Assembly: GCA_016794345.1 (NCBI GenBank)
Contig: JAEUKE010000138.1
Location: 62,001 to 126,000, forward strand
Reading direction: 5' to 3'
Length of the DNA stretch: 64,000 bases
DNA from: Myxococcales bacterium
GTDB lineage: Bacteria > Myxococcota_A > Polyangia > Polyangiales > Polyangiaceae
Position 1 is the stretch's first letter. Every line of letters begins with the position of its first letter. Below, piece after piece: positions 51,257 to 61,003 of the stretch. The notes under the pieces were generated by a model. The model was not told where the DNA came from and did no database searches. It saw nothing but the letters and a program-made list of their open reading frames with translations. The position numbers were made by a program, and so were the translations under genes.

Positions 51257-51976
51257 ATGATGGTCCATCGCTCCTTCGTCCGCGCGGTCTCGTTCGCCGT
51301 TCTCCTGGGCGGCTGCGCGCAAACGAGCGCGCCGAGCGACACCCTGCGCGCGTACGCGAGCGCCCTCGAAGACAAACGCGTCGAGGACGCCTACGAGATG
51401 CTCTCGGACGAGGCGCGCCGCGCGATTTCCCTCGAGGCCTTCCGCCGGATGGTGCTCGAGAACCCCGACGACGTGCTCGAGGTAGCCCGCGCGCTCGCGC
51501 GGCCTGCGGCGCCGCCCGTCGTCTCGGCGACGGTCACCATGCCGAACGGCGACGAGCTGTCCCTCGTCCTGGAGGACGGCAAGTGGCGCGTGGACGCCGC
51601 AGCGGTCGACCTCTATGGCCAGGCCACGCCGCGGCAGGCCCTGGCTGGCTTCCTCCGCGCCCATGAGCGCAAGCGCTACGACGTGCTTCTTCGATACATC
51701 CCCGACGCGGAGCGGGAGGGGCGCGCGCCGGGCCCGCTCCTCGCGACGATGCCGGGGGCGGCCGCCGAGACCGGCGAGATCACCGCCGACCAGCTCCGGG
51801 AGGCCTGGCAAGGCGCCCAGGGGGAAGAGACCGAGCGCGTCCTCCAGGCGCTCCGCGCGGCGCTCCCGACCGCCGTGATCGAGGAAAATGGTGAAACGGC
51901 CAGCATGTCCTACGGGTCAGGTGGGACGGTGTCGTTCCTCCGCGAGCGCGGCCTCTGGAAGATTCGAGATTTCTGA
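51257..51976 (+). CDS. Lipoprotein of unknown function
   Basis: A 239-residue lipoprotein with lipobox LLGGC after a short leader (VRAVSFAVLLGG). The first half resembles the small alpha/beta (NTF2-like, DUF4878-type) fold found in many lipoproteins (LRAYASALEDKRVEDAYEML, EDGKWRVDAAAV). The second half is a possible degenerate copy (PRQALAGFLRAHERKRYDVL, RERGLWKIRDF), so an internal duplication is possible. ATG 51257 or 51260. It lies 58 bases before lon on the same strand. Confidence 0.75.
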   Translation: MMVHRSFVRAVSFAVLLGGCAQTSAPSDTLRAYASALEDKRVEDAYEMLSDEARRAISLEAFRRMVLENPDDVLEVARALARPAAPPVVSATVTMPNGDELSLVLEDGKWRVDAAAVDLYGQATPRQALAGFLRAHERKRYDVLLRYIPDAEREGRAPGPLLATMPGAAAETGEITADQLREAWQGAQGEETERVLQALRAALPTAVIEENGETASMSYGSGGTVSFLRERGLWKIRDF

Positions 51977-52033
51977 CCTCCCCGACACCCCCGGCTAGCC
52001 ACTCGCTTCCCCTTGTACTAGTTTCCGTTGGTC

Positions 52034-54439
52034 ATGGGCTCGGGTCAGATGCCATCCAAACCGCCCCCGCCCGAGGGCGAAGGCGTCCCCATCCTGCCCC
52101 TTCGCAACTCGGTGCTGTTTCCGATGTCGGTCGTTCCGATCAACGTCGGCAGGCCGCGTAGCGTGCGCCTGGTGGAAGACCTGCTCGGTCGCGAACGCGC
52201 GGTCGTCGGGGTCCTCTCCCAGCAATCGGCGGACGTGGACGAACCGACGTTCCGGGATCTGTTCAGCGTCGGGACGCTTGCCCGAGTCGTGAAGGTCATC
52301 CGACTCGGGCCGAGCAACTACTCCGTCGTGCTCAACGGGCTGGGCCGGTTCCGCGTGAAGGAGCCGCAGTCGCTCGAGCCCTACATGCGCGCACGCATCG
52401 AGCGCATCCCCGAGTCGCTCTCCCGCGACGTCGAGCTCGACGCGCTCGGCGCCAGCTTGCGCGAGTCCACGCGAGAGGTCCTCGGCCTCATGCCGAACCT
52501 CCCCAAGGACACGGCGGGCATCCTCGACAACGTCCGGGAGCCCGGCGCCCTGGCTGATCTCATCGCCTCGAACTTCCCGCAGGCCCAGGCGAGCATCCAC
52601 GACAAGCAAGAGATCCTCGAGGCATTCGAGGTGAAGGCTCGCGTTCGCTTGGTCCTCGCCATGGTGACGCGCCAGCTCGAGGTCCTCCGGGTGAAGAAAG
52701 AGATCACCCACATGGTCCAGGAGGAGATGGGCAAGAGCCAGCGCGAGTACATCCTGCGCCAGCAGATGAAGACCATCAAAGAGGAGCTCGGGGAGGGCGG
52801 CGACGACGACGAGATCGAGGAGCTGCGCGAGCGCATCCGCCTCGCAAACGTCCCGACCGAGGTCGAGAAGGTCGTCAAGAAGCAGCTCGGCCGGCTCCGG
52901 TCCATGTCCCAGCAGTCTGCCGAGTTCAACGTCACCAAGACGTACCTCGAGTGGATCGCCGACTTGCCCTGGTCCAAGTCCACGACCGACCGCATCGACG
53001 TCACCGACGTGCGAAAATGCCTGGACGAGGACCACCTCGGCCTCGAGCAGGTCAAGAAGCGCATCGTCGAGTACACGGCGGTGCGTCAGCTGCGCTCGGA
53101 CAAGAAGGGCCCGATCCTCCTTTTCGTTGGACCGCCCGGCGTCGGCAAGACCTCGCTCGGCAAATCGATCGCGAGGTCGATGGGGCGCCGCTACGAGCGC
53201 ATCGCGCTCGGTGGCGTGCGGGACGAGGCGGAGATCCGCGGCCACCGCCGGACGTACGTCGGCGCGCTGCCCGGTCGCATCATCCAGGCCCTGAAGAAGG
53301 CCGGGACGAAGAACCCCGTCCTCGTCCTCGACGAGGTCGAGAAGATGGGCGCAGACGTCCGCGGCGATCCGACCGCAGCCCTGCTCGAGGTGCTCGATCC
53401 GGAGCAGAACTCGACCTTCCAGGATCACTACCTCGACCTCCCGTTCGATCTTTCGCAGGTCACGTTCCTCGCGACAGCCAACGAGCGCGACCAGATCCCC
53501 GGGCCTCTCCTCGACCGCATGGAGGTGATCGAGGTCCCGGGCTACACGCGAAACGAGAAGCTGGGCATCGCCCAGCAGTTCCTCGTGCCGAAGCAGCTTC
53601 GCGCGCACGGCCTGACGGAGGACCGGCTCGACTTCACGAAAGAAGGCATCGAGACCGTGCTCGACCACTACACGCGTGAGGCCGGCGTGCGCGGGCTGGA
53701 GCGCGAGGTCGCGTCGATCTGCCGGGCGACCGCCGTTCGCCTCGCCGAAGGCGAGGACGTTCACGACGTGGTCTCGCGGGAGCACGTGGAGCGCGTGCTC
53801 GGGCCTCACAAGCACCGCCCGGAGCAGGCCGAGCGCCGGCTCGATCCGGGTGTCGCGACCGGCCTGTCCACTTCGGCAGGCGGCGGCGACCTGCTCTTCA
53901 TCGAAGCGACGAAGATGCCGGGGCGAGGTAACTTCGTGCTCACCGGCAACATGCGCAACGTCATGCAGGAGTCGGCGACGACGGCGATCTCCTTCGTCCG
54001 CAGCAAGGCGAAGGATCTGCACCTCGACCCCGAGTGGCTGCGGGAGATCGATCTGCACGTGCACGTGCCGAAACACGGCACCCCGAAGGACGGCCCGAGC
54101 GCCGGCGTGACGATGTTCACCGCGGTGGTCTCGCTGCTCCTCGGCTGCCCTGTTCGGAGCGATCTCGCCATGACCGGAGAGATCAGCCTGCGCGGGCGCG
54201 TGCTCCCGGTCGGTGGCATCAAACAGAAGCTCCTGGCGGCTCACCGCGCCGGGCTGCGTGAGGTGCTCATCCCCGAGCGAAACCGTCGCGACCTGGACGA
54301 CGTGCCGCCCGAGGTCTTGCGCGAGCTGAAGGTCACGCTCGTCGCCACTGTGAGCGACGTGCTCGGCCTCGCCCTTCTCCCCGCGGACACCGACCGAGAC
54401 GTGTCGCGTCCCTCCGGCGGCGAGGTGACGTACGGCTGA
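52034..54439 (+). CDS. lon: ATP-dependent protease Lon
   Basis: Cytoplasmic AAA+ serine protease of 801 residues, degrading damaged and regulatory proteins. The N-terminal substrate domain starts ILPLRNSVLFPMSVVPI; a coiled coil is at about 200-280; Walker A GPPGVGKTS at about 367; Walker B VLVLDEVEKM at about 429; sensor ATANERDQIPGPLLDRM. The protease domain has the catalytic Ser in KDGPSAGVTM (about 688) and Lys in GGIKQKLLAA (about 731). ATG 52034 is chosen over TTG 52028 and ATG 52049. Myxobacteria often have two lon genes (lonV and lonD/bsgA); which one this is cannot be told from sequence alone. Confidence 0.97.
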   Translation: MGSGQMPSKPPPPEGEGVPILPLRNSVLFPMSVVPINVGRPRSVRLVEDLLGRERAVVGVLSQQSADVDEPTFRDLFSVGTLARVVKVIRLGPSNYSVVLNGLGRFRVKEPQSLEPYMRARIERIPESLSRDVELDALGASLRESTREVLGLMPNLPKDTAGILDNVREPGALADLIASNFPQAQASIHDKQEILEAFEVKARVRLVLAMVTRQLEVLRVKKEITHMVQEEMGKSQREYILRQQMKTIKEELGEGGDDDEIEELRERIRLANVPTEVEKVVKKQLGRLRSMSQQSAEFNVTKTYLEWIADLPWSKSTTDRIDVTDVRKCLDEDHLGLEQVKKRIVEYTAVRQLRSDKKGPILLFVGPPGVGKTSLGKSIARSMGRRYERIALGGVRDEAEIRGHRRTYVGALPGRIIQALKKAGTKNPVLVLDEVEKMGADVRGDPTAALLEVLDPEQNSTFQDHYLDLPFDLSQVTFLATANERDQIPGPLLDRMEVIEVPGYTRNEKLGIAQQFLVPKQLRAHGLTEDRLDFTKEGIETVLDHYTREAGVRGLEREVASICRATAVRLAEGEDVHDVVSREHVERVLGPHKHRPEQAERRLDPGVATGLSTSAGGGDLLFIEATKMPGRGNFVLTGNMRNVMQESATTAISFVRSKAKDLHLDPEWLREIDLHVHVPKHGTPKDGPSAGVTMFTAVVSLLLGCPVRSDLAMTGEISLRGRVLPVGGIKQKLLAAHRAGLREVLIPERNRRDLDDVPPEVLRELKVTLVATVSDVLGLALLPADTDRDVSRPSGGEVTYG

Positions 54440-54470
54440 GGAGGGTGCTGTCCCGGGCGTCGGGGCAGGG

Positions 54471-56858
54471 GTGACGGGGGGGACGGGGCCGTTCGAGGAG
54501 CGGCCCTCGTTCTTGCCGCCTGCGCGCTCGGCGGCCACGCCGCCGTTCGGCCGCTCGCGACCGATGATCGTCGCGCTCGCCCTGACGGTGGCCTTCGCCG
54601 CCGGCATGGGCTTCGTCCCGCAGTTCGCGGGTCCCGGCTACGAGATCTCGCTGGCGTACGGGCTGCTCCTTCCCACCATCCTCGTGATCGCTTCGGCCGC
54701 CGAGCTCGCCCGCTTCGAGCCCGAGCCGTTCGAGGCGTTTTGCAGGGGGATCGCAAACGGTGTCCTCGTCTTCGTCGTCGCCTCGGTCGTCAGCCTCGCG
54801 CACGGCCTCGCGCGCGGGTTCTGCGACCCGCTCACGGGGCTCATGAACCTGCTGCTCGGTCCCGGCGTGGGGCTCGCCGTCGCGGGTGCTTACAGCGCTG
54901 TCGTCTTCGAGCTCTCGCGTGTCGTCGGTCGGCCGCGGCTCCGGAGCGTGTCGCGCCTCGCCTTCGCGCTGCTCGGGCCGCTCGGCTCCATCGGGGTCGG
55001 GCTGGCGCGGTTCTACACGAGCCCGATGATCTTCGGCTACGACCCCTTCGTCGGCTATTTCAGCGGCACCCTCTACGACACCGTAATCGAGCTCGATCGG
55101 CTCTACACCTATCGGGTCGGCTCGGCCGCCACGCTGTTCGCCGGCTTCGTGATCAGCCTGCACCTCACCCACGACGCTCGGAAGAAGCTCGTCTACCAGT
55201 CCATCGGGCGGCCGGGGCTGCTTATGTTCGGCGTCCTCTGCGCGGCCGGCAGCATGTTGCACATGCTCGGTGGGCCCGAGCTCGGTCACTGGCACACGCG
55301 AGCGTCGATCGCGGAGGAGCTCGGGAGCGTCGTCGAAGGCGAGCGATGCCGGGTCGTCCACGCGCGCGCCATCCCGCCGGAGGCCGCGCAGCGCTTCGCT
55401 CGGGAGTGCGAGGCCCACGTGGATCAGGTGGAGAAATGGCTCGGCGTCCGCGGCCCCGAGACCATCACGGCGTTTCTGTTCGAAGACGCGCGCCAGAAGG
55501 CGCGGCTCATGGGCGCAGCCGGGACCAACATCGCCAAGCCCTGGCGCGCCGAGGTCTACGTCCAAGGCGCGGCCTTTCCCCACCGCGTCCTCGGTCACGA
55601 GCTCGTCCACGTCATCGCGGCGAGCGCCGGCCGCGGACCGTTCCGCGTCGCGGGCAGCGTCGGTGGGCTCCTGCCAAACCCCGGCCTCATCGAAGGTGTC
55701 GCCGTCGCGGGGGCCCCGAAGGACGAGGACCTGAGCCCGATGGAGTGGGCGAAGGCGATGAAGGACCTCGGCATCCTGCCGCCGCTCGAGAAGCTCTTCG
55801 CCCTCGCGTTCCTCGGTCAATCCTCCGGGACGGCCTACACGGTGAGCGGGGCCTTCGTCGGCTGGGTCCACGACCAGTTCGGGGCCGAGGCCGTCGTCGC
55901 GTGGTACGGGGGCGCGGAGCTGCCGGACGCGACGAAGAAGAGCTGGGCGGAGCTCGAGCAAGCCTGGCACGCCGAGCTCGACAAGATCACGTTGCCCGAG
56001 GCCGCGCGCGTGCAAGCGGCGGCGCGCTTCGACAAGCCGGGGTTCTTCGCGCGCAAGTGCCCGCGCCTGATCGACGGTTGCCGCGACCGCGCAGCGGATC
56101 TCGAGGAGCTTGGCGACACCGCCGGCGCGATGGCCGAGCTCGACCGCGCGCTCGCGGTCGACCCCGAGCACCTCGGCCTCCGCATCGACCGCGCCGAGAC
56201 GTTGCTGTTCGGCGCGACACCCGCCGAGGCCGAGGCGGATCTGCGGCAGATCGCGGGGACCGAGAGCTTTCCCCGGCACGTCCGCGACCGCGCCCTGCGC
56301 GTGCTCGGCGACTACGCGTTCTATCGGGGCGACGTGGAGTCCGCGAAGAAGGCCTATGAGGAGCTGCTGACGCGCACGATCGAGCAGGACCAGCTGCGGA
56401 CCTTCCACGTGAAGCTCGCGGCCTGCCGGGACGAGGGGCTGCGCCCGGCGGTGGCGCTCCTCCTCGTCGGACCACCCAGCCGGCGAGGGGACAGGCTCGC
56501 GGCGACCGAGCTTCTCGGCGCGCTGGATCGCGAGCGCCCGACCGACGGCCTCGCGCCCTATCTCCTGGCTCGGGCGCGCCTCGACGCCGGGGATTTCCCG
56601 GGCGCCGCCGAGAGGCTCGATCGAGCGCTCGCACGAAAGCTGGACGTCCCGTTCGTCAAGGCCGAGGCGCTTCGCCTCAGGATCCAGGTCGCCTGTGGCC
56701 TGGGCGACGGCGCCGGCGCCGCGCGTTGGCTGGCGGACTACGCGAAGGAACCGGCCGTCTCCCGCGCGCGCTACCAGACGTCGAAGCGCCTGGTTGCTCG
56801 ATGCGCGGGCGTCGCCCTAGACTCCCTGCCGAGCAAGGCGGCAGACCGGACGGATTGA
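54471..56858 (+). CDS. Membrane gluzincin-type metallopeptidase with TPR tail
   Basis: A 795-residue protein. GTG 54471 has GGGGCAGG upstream. Six to seven hydrophobic segments lie in the first 270 residues (IVALALTVAFAAGMGFVPQF, GLLLPTILVIASAAELA, VLVFVVASVVSLAHGLA, LMFGVLCAAGSMLHMLGG), then a soluble domain with a zinc-peptidase motif HELVHVIAA (H375, E376, H379) and a downstream NPGLIEGVAVA that can give the third Glu ligand (about 408). From about 530 to 790 come TPR-like helices (AMAELDRALAVDPEHLGLRI, GDVESAKKAYEELL, LDAGDFPGAAERLDRAL). This fits the gluzincin Peptidase_MA group, not M48 proper. It follows lon by 31 bases, so both may belong to one proteolytic unit. Substrate unknown. 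Confidence 0.78.
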   Translation: MTGGTGPFEERPSFLPPARSAATPPFGRSRPMIVALALTVAFAAGMGFVPQFAGPGYEISLAYGLLLPTILVIASAAELARFEPEPFEAFCRGIANGVLVFVVASVVSLAHGLARGFCDPLTGLMNLLLGPGVGLAVAGAYSAVVFELSRVVGRPRLRSVSRLAFALLGPLGSIGVGLARFYTSPMIFGYDPFVGYFSGTLYDTVIELDRLYTYRVGSAATLFAGFVISLHLTHDARKKLVYQSIGRPGLLMFGVLCAAGSMLHMLGGPELGHWHTRASIAEELGSVVEGERCRVVHARAIPPEAAQRFARECEAHVDQVEKWLGVRGPETITAFLFEDARQKARLMGAAGTNIAKPWRAEVYVQGAAFPHRVLGHELVHVIAASAGRGPFRVAGSVGGLLPNPGLIEGVAVAGAPKDEDLSPMEWAKAMKDLGILPPLEKLFALAFLGQSSGTAYTVSGAFVGWVHDQFGAEAVVAWYGGAELPDATKKSWAELEQAWHAELDKITLPEAARVQAAARFDKPGFFARKCPRLIDGCRDRAADLEELGDTAGAMAELDRALAVDPEHLGLRIDRAETLLFGATPAEAEADLRQIAGTESFPRHVRDRALRVLGDYAFYRGDVESAKKAYEELLTRTIEQDQLRTFHVKLAACRDEGLRPAVALLLVGPPSRRGDRLAATELLGALDRERPTDGLAPYLLARARLDAGDFPGAAERLDRALARKLDVPFVKAEALRLRIQVACGLGDGAGAARWLADYAKEPAVSRARYQTSKRLVARCAGVALDSLPSKAADRTD

Positions 56859-56871
56859 AGCGGAGCTTGTC

Positions 56872-59346
56872 ATGACTCAGGACCCGAGCAGCACGAGGGC
56901 GGGCTCGGATGGAGTCCCCGACCCGCGAGACGTGGCCGAGCTTCTCTGCGACGCGCTCAAGATCGTGGCGCGACACGACACCATCCTCACGCCGTCCGCG
57001 TTCGAGGAGCTGGGCGCCGTCATCAAGGCCCGTGTGCCCTTTTTCCACCTGGCGATCACGAAAGCAGAGACGCCCGGCTACTTCCGCGTGGTGGCGATGA
57101 CCCGAGGCGAGGTCGAGGCCGTGTTGCCGTTCCGGACGCGGCTGCAGAGCTCGGCCGCGATCCACGAGAAGCTCTACGTGCGGGGCGAGGCGTACGTCTC
57201 GAGCGCGCTCGACAAGGGCAACGACCTCGAGCGCTCGAGCGTGCCCTTCGGGTTCGGCTCCTACGCTGCGTTCCCCGTGAAGTCGCCCGAATCGGGGCAG
57301 GTCATCGCCGCGCTGCTCGTCGCGTTTCGCGAGCAGCTCGACCCCGACCATCCGGCGCTCGTGTACCTCTCGACCATCGTCCCGCACCTGGGCGCGAGCG
57401 TGTCGCGCGGGCTGGACGACCGCCGCGAGGCCCGCGCGAGCCGCATCCTCGAGGCGTCGGGCGACGCGATGGTCGCGTGGGACTCGGAGGGTCGCCTGGT
57501 GGACCTGAACCGCGCGGCAGAGCGCCTCATCGGCGCGGAGCGCGCGCAGCTCCTCGGCACGAGCATGCAGGAGCTGTTCGGCGCGTTGCCGATCGGTCCC
57601 TCGGTCGGTCAGCGCCTGACGCTCTACGCGCGCGACGGCCGCAAGGTCACCGTCGCAGCCACGGTCAGCCCCATGCAGGGCGACCCGCTGGTGTTCGCGC
57701 ACGCCCTCTTCCGCGATCTGTCGGAGGTCGTCGCGGCGGAGCAACGCGCGTCGGACCGGCTCACGCAGCTGCGCGAGCTGAGCGAGCAACACCGCCTGTT
57801 GCTCGACAACGCGCCGCTCCTGATCTTCCGCCTCGATCCCGAGACGAACGAGCTCCTCTATCTGAACAAACACGCCGAGCACCTCTTCGACGTGTCGGCT
57901 GCCCTCGCGCTCGAGACGCCGGGCTTCTTGCTGCACGCTCACGTGGATCCGGAAGGCGTGCTCGCCTTCGAGGAGGCCGTGATCGTCGCCAAGCTCGGTC
58001 AGGTCATGCCCCCTTACGAGGCGCGCCTCCGGAGGAAGCGGGGCGAGCCGATCGTCGCGCGCGGCACCGTCTATCCCATCCTCGGGCAAGGCAGCCGGGT
58101 GGTGGGGATCGAGGGCATCCTGCTCGACGTCACGAGCGAGCAGGCTGCACGCTCGCGGCTCGTGCAGGCCGACCGCCTCGCCACCGTCGGCATGCTCTCG
58201 GCCGGCGTGGCCCACGAGATCAACAACCCGGCGGCCTTCATGCTCCTCGGGCTCGACGTCCTCTCTCGCACGTTGGCCGGGCCCAACGTCACAATGACCG
58301 AAGACGTGGAGGCGCAGGTGAAGCAGCTCGTCAGCGATCTGCGCGAGACCGGCCGGCGCATCGTCGACATTGCCCGCGACATGCGCCTCTTCGCGAGCCC
58401 GCCCGTGGCCCGCGCGGGTCGCCGGACCCTGGTCGACGTGGCGCGAACCGTCGAGAGCGCGCTCACGATCACGCGCGCGCAGATCGTCGAGAAGGCCGAG
58501 CTCGACGTCTCCATCGCGCCCGACCTGCCGCTCGTCGCGATGGACGACGGCCGTCTGGGTCAGGTGATGGTGAACCTGCTCGTGAACGCCGCGCAGGCGA
58601 TCGGCGAGGCGCGCGCGGCCCGAGGGCCCATGCCGGGCGACCGCGTCCGCATCGCCGCGACGGCGACCGACGCGCAGGTCACCGTCACCGTGGAGGACAC
58701 CGGCATCGGCATGCGGCCGGACGTGATCGACCGCGTGTTCACGCCGTTCTTCACGACGAAGCACCCCGAGCTGGGGACGGGGCTCGGCCTCGCGATCTCG
58801 AAGCAGATCCTCGACGCAGCGGGCGGGAAGATCATCGCCGAGAGCCCGGGCTCGCTCGGCGATCCGCCGCGTGGCTCCCGGTTCGTCATCACCCTCCCGG
58901 CGCACGTCCCGGCGGGCGAGGCGGTCACGCCCCGCACCCGAGCCGAGCACATCGGGAGGGCACGTGTCCTCGTGGTGGAGGACGAGGTGCTCCTCGGCAA
59001 GGCGCTCGCCGATCAGCTCTCGGAGCGCCACGACGTCACGCTCGTCACCGGCGCCGACCAGGCGCTCACGTTGCTGGGCTCGGAGCGCTTCGACGTCGTC
59101 CTGTGTGACCTCAAGATGCCGACCATGGGCGGCGAGGAGCTCTACAGACGCGTCGCCGCGACCGACCCCGAGATGGGCAAGAGGTTCATCTTCATGACCG
59201 GCGTCAGCTTCGGGCCCGAGCTCGAGCGGTTCCTCGGGGACGTGGGCGCGCCGCTGCTCGAGAAGCCGTTCCCCATCCGGCGCGCGCTGGGCGTGATCGA
59301 CGAGGTGACGGCCCGAGCGCGCGCGGAGGCTACTCGCTCAGCTTGA
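56872..59346 (+). CDS. Soluble hybrid histidine kinase (GAF-PAS-PAS-HisKA-HATPase-REC)
   Basis: A signal-transduction kinase of 824 residues without membrane segments. GAF-like domain at about 30-180, PAS at about 185-300 (ILEASGDAMVAWDSEGRLVD), a second PAS at about 315-430 (HRLLLDNAPLLIFRLDPETN), then dimerisation/phosphotransfer helices with the phospho-His in LSAGVAHEINNPAAF (about 448). ATP-binding boxes: VNLLVNAAQAI, DTGIGM, TPFFTTKHPELGTGLGLAIS. The C-terminal receiver has acidic VLVVEDE, phospho-acceptor Asp in VLCDLKMP (about 747) and Lys in LLEKPFP. GGAG lies before ATG 56872. No separate response regulator is adjacent. Its last 17 bases overlap the end of the convergent gene. Confidence 0.95.
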   Translation: MTQDPSSTRAGSDGVPDPRDVAELLCDALKIVARHDTILTPSAFEELGAVIKARVPFFHLAITKAETPGYFRVVAMTRGEVEAVLPFRTRLQSSAAIHEKLYVRGEAYVSSALDKGNDLERSSVPFGFGSYAAFPVKSPESGQVIAALLVAFREQLDPDHPALVYLSTIVPHLGASVSRGLDDRREARASRILEASGDAMVAWDSEGRLVDLNRAAERLIGAERAQLLGTSMQELFGALPIGPSVGQRLTLYARDGRKVTVAATVSPMQGDPLVFAHALFRDLSEVVAAEQRASDRLTQLRELSEQHRLLLDNAPLLIFRLDPETNELLYLNKHAEHLFDVSAALALETPGFLLHAHVDPEGVLAFEEAVIVAKLGQVMPPYEARLRRKRGEPIVARGTVYPILGQGSRVVGIEGILLDVTSEQAARSRLVQADRLATVGMLSAGVAHEINNPAAFMLLGLDVLSRTLAGPNVTMTEDVEAQVKQLVSDLRETGRRIVDIARDMRLFASPPVARAGRRTLVDVARTVESALTITRAQIVEKAELDVSIAPDLPLVAMDDGRLGQVMVNLLVNAAQAIGEARAARGPMPGDRVRIAATATDAQVTVTVEDTGIGMRPDVIDRVFTPFFTTKHPELGTGLGLAISKQILDAAGGKIIAESPGSLGDPPRGSRFVITLPAHVPAGEAVTPRTRAEHIGRARVLVVEDEVLLGKALADQLSERHDVTLVTGADQALTLLGSERFDVVLCDLKMPTMGGEELYRRVAATDPEMGKRFIFMTGVSFGPELERFLGDVGAPLLEKPFPIRRALGVIDEVTARARAEATRSA

Positions 59347-61003
59347 TCGGGATGTAGAGCGCGCGGACCTTGGACATCGTGCCCTCGCGTGTGTAGCCCG
59401 CGAGGCCGTAGAGGATGTTCCACCAGTGGCCCTGGGGGGAAGAGCCGAACTGGAACGCCGGGAAGAAGTGGAACTGCCACTCCGTGCCGCCCTGCACCTT
59501 CTGCTCGCCGTAGTACGTGTTCAAGACGACCTGGTCGACGCTGTCCTGGTCGGCGACGCGGAAGAACACGGGCAACACGACCGTGGTGCGCGACTTGGGC
59601 GAGGCGAAGTCCCACAGCACGGGGGGCACGACGAGGTGCGTCGACTCGTATTCGCGGCCCATGAAGAAGAGCGGAAAGATGTCGGTCTCCCAGCCGGTGA
59701 GCCCGTGGCTGTGGCGGAAGAGCGGCGTGACCCAGGTCGTCTCCTGGATGCCCGGACGCTTGAAGTGCGCGTAGAACGGGAACGCGACGAAGTCGTCCAC
59801 GCGGGGCGAGAGCGACTGGTAGTAAAATGGGAAAAGCAGCTTCGTATCGAGGCCGATGTCCGGGTCGCGGTACCACCAGAAGAGGGGCGTCACCATGTCG
59901 AGCTCGGTGCGTCCGCGGTATCGCGCGTAACCCCACGTGACGAAGGTGTCTTCGCCTTCGTCACCCTCGGCCTCGAGGAACAACGGCGTCACCAGCAGGT
60001 GGCTCGTCCCGGAGTAGCCGTAGTGGAAGAAGGGGAAGAGCGTGATGTGATCTTCGTTCGGTCCCCAGTTCCGCCAGAAGAACGGCATGACGTTGAAGAC
60101 CTCTCCTTTGCGGTCGCGCTCCCAGAGGAGCGGGCCCCAGAGGTTGATCTCGTGGTCCGTCGTGTCGTCGTACTCGTAGTAGTGGAGCAGCGGCGGGATG
60201 ACCTCGTATTCGCTGTCCGCGTCGCGGCCGTAGAAATAGAACGGCGCCACGCCGAGCGCGATCTCGTCGGTCGTGCGCGGGTCACACGCCGGGCCACCCT
60301 TCCATTTGCAGTAGAGCGGGCCGACGAGGTTGAAGCCGTCGTGGTCCGAGTGCTCGGTGAAGGTGAGCAGCGGCGGAATGTGGAAGTAGCCGCCGCCGTC
60401 CTTCGTGTCGCCCTCGAAGAAGAGGGGGAAGAGCCAGTTCGCGTGGGTCGGCTTGCCGTCTTTTTTGCCGTCCGACTCCTGGTGGGCGAACGGTCCGACG
60501 ACGGTCGTGTACGTGTCCTCGTCGCGCAGGTGCCAGAAGAACGGGAAGGCCACGTCGGCGTCGAAGTCGACGCTCCGTCGCTGGTAGTAGAGGCCAAAGA
60601 GCGAGGCGCGGTCACCCGGCTGCGTTCGCTCGGCCCAGAACGGGAACACGGTGCGGAACGTGTAGTCGCCGTCGGTCTCGCTGTAGTAGACGCCGTAGAA
60701 GTCGACGTCGCGCTTGCCGACCGTGCCTTGCGGGTCGTCGTCGGGCACGCGATTCGTCCCGATTCGCTTCTTCGCCTCGTCGGGGACCGCGAGCGGGTCC
60801 TCCGGGAGCTGGGCCTCCGTCTTGGGAAGACCGGACTGCTCCCCGCCGGTGGCTGCGTGTGTCTCCGGTTGGCCGGGCGGGGGCTTCGCGGGCTGCTGGG
60901 GCGAGGGGCCGCCGAGCGGGAACTGCGCTTGCACCCTCGTCGCGTGGAGGAAGAGCGCGAGCGCAAACAGCACGCCGGCGAGGACCGTGCGGGCTCGCGT
61001 CAA
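59330..61003 (-). CDS. Secreted protein made of about twenty proline-aromatic repeat units
   Basis: A 557-residue protein. TTG 61003 has GGAGG about seven bases upstream and shares bases with the hisS stop (TTGA), giving a signal peptide (LAGVLFALALFLH, cut near VQAQ). After a Pro/Gln-rich stretch the mature part holds about twenty copies of a motif hydrophobic-x-P-[LF]-[FLY]-aromatic: VFPFW, AFPFFW, LFPLFF, IPPLLT, VAPFYF, IPPLLH, WGPLLW, VMPFFW, LFPFFH, VTPLFL, VTPLFW, LFPFYY, AFPFYA, VTPLFR, IFPLFF, VPPVLW and others, spaced about 20-30 residues. Between them are charged turns (Asp/Glu/Arg/Lys). The pattern suggests a repeated beta-hairpin solenoid, propeller or barrel at the outer membrane. 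I do not know the family. It is translationally coupled to hisS. Confidence 0.75.
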   Translation of the reverse strand: MTRARTVLAGVLFALALFLHATRVQAQFPLGGPSPQQPAKPPPGQPETHAATGGEQSGLPKTEAQLPEDPLAVPDEAKKRIGTNRVPDDDPQGTVGKRDVDFYGVYYSETDGDYTFRTVFPFWAERTQPGDRASLFGLYYQRRSVDFDADVAFPFFWHLRDEDTYTTVVGPFAHQESDGKKDGKPTHANWLFPLFFEGDTKDGGGYFHIPPLLTFTEHSDHDGFNLVGPLYCKWKGGPACDPRTTDEIALGVAPFYFYGRDADSEYEVIPPLLHYYEYDDTTDHEINLWGPLLWERDRKGEVFNVMPFFWRNWGPNEDHITLFPFFHYGYSGTSHLLVTPLFLEAEGDEGEDTFVTWGYARYRGRTELDMVTPLFWWYRDPDIGLDTKLLFPFYYQSLSPRVDDFVAFPFYAHFKRPGIQETTWVTPLFRHSHGLTGWETDIFPLFFMGREYESTHLVVPPVLWDFASPKSRTTVVLPVFFRVADQDSVDQVVLNTYYGEQKVQGGTEWQFHFFPAFQFGSSPQGHWWNILYGLAGYTREGTMSKVRALYIPIKLSE

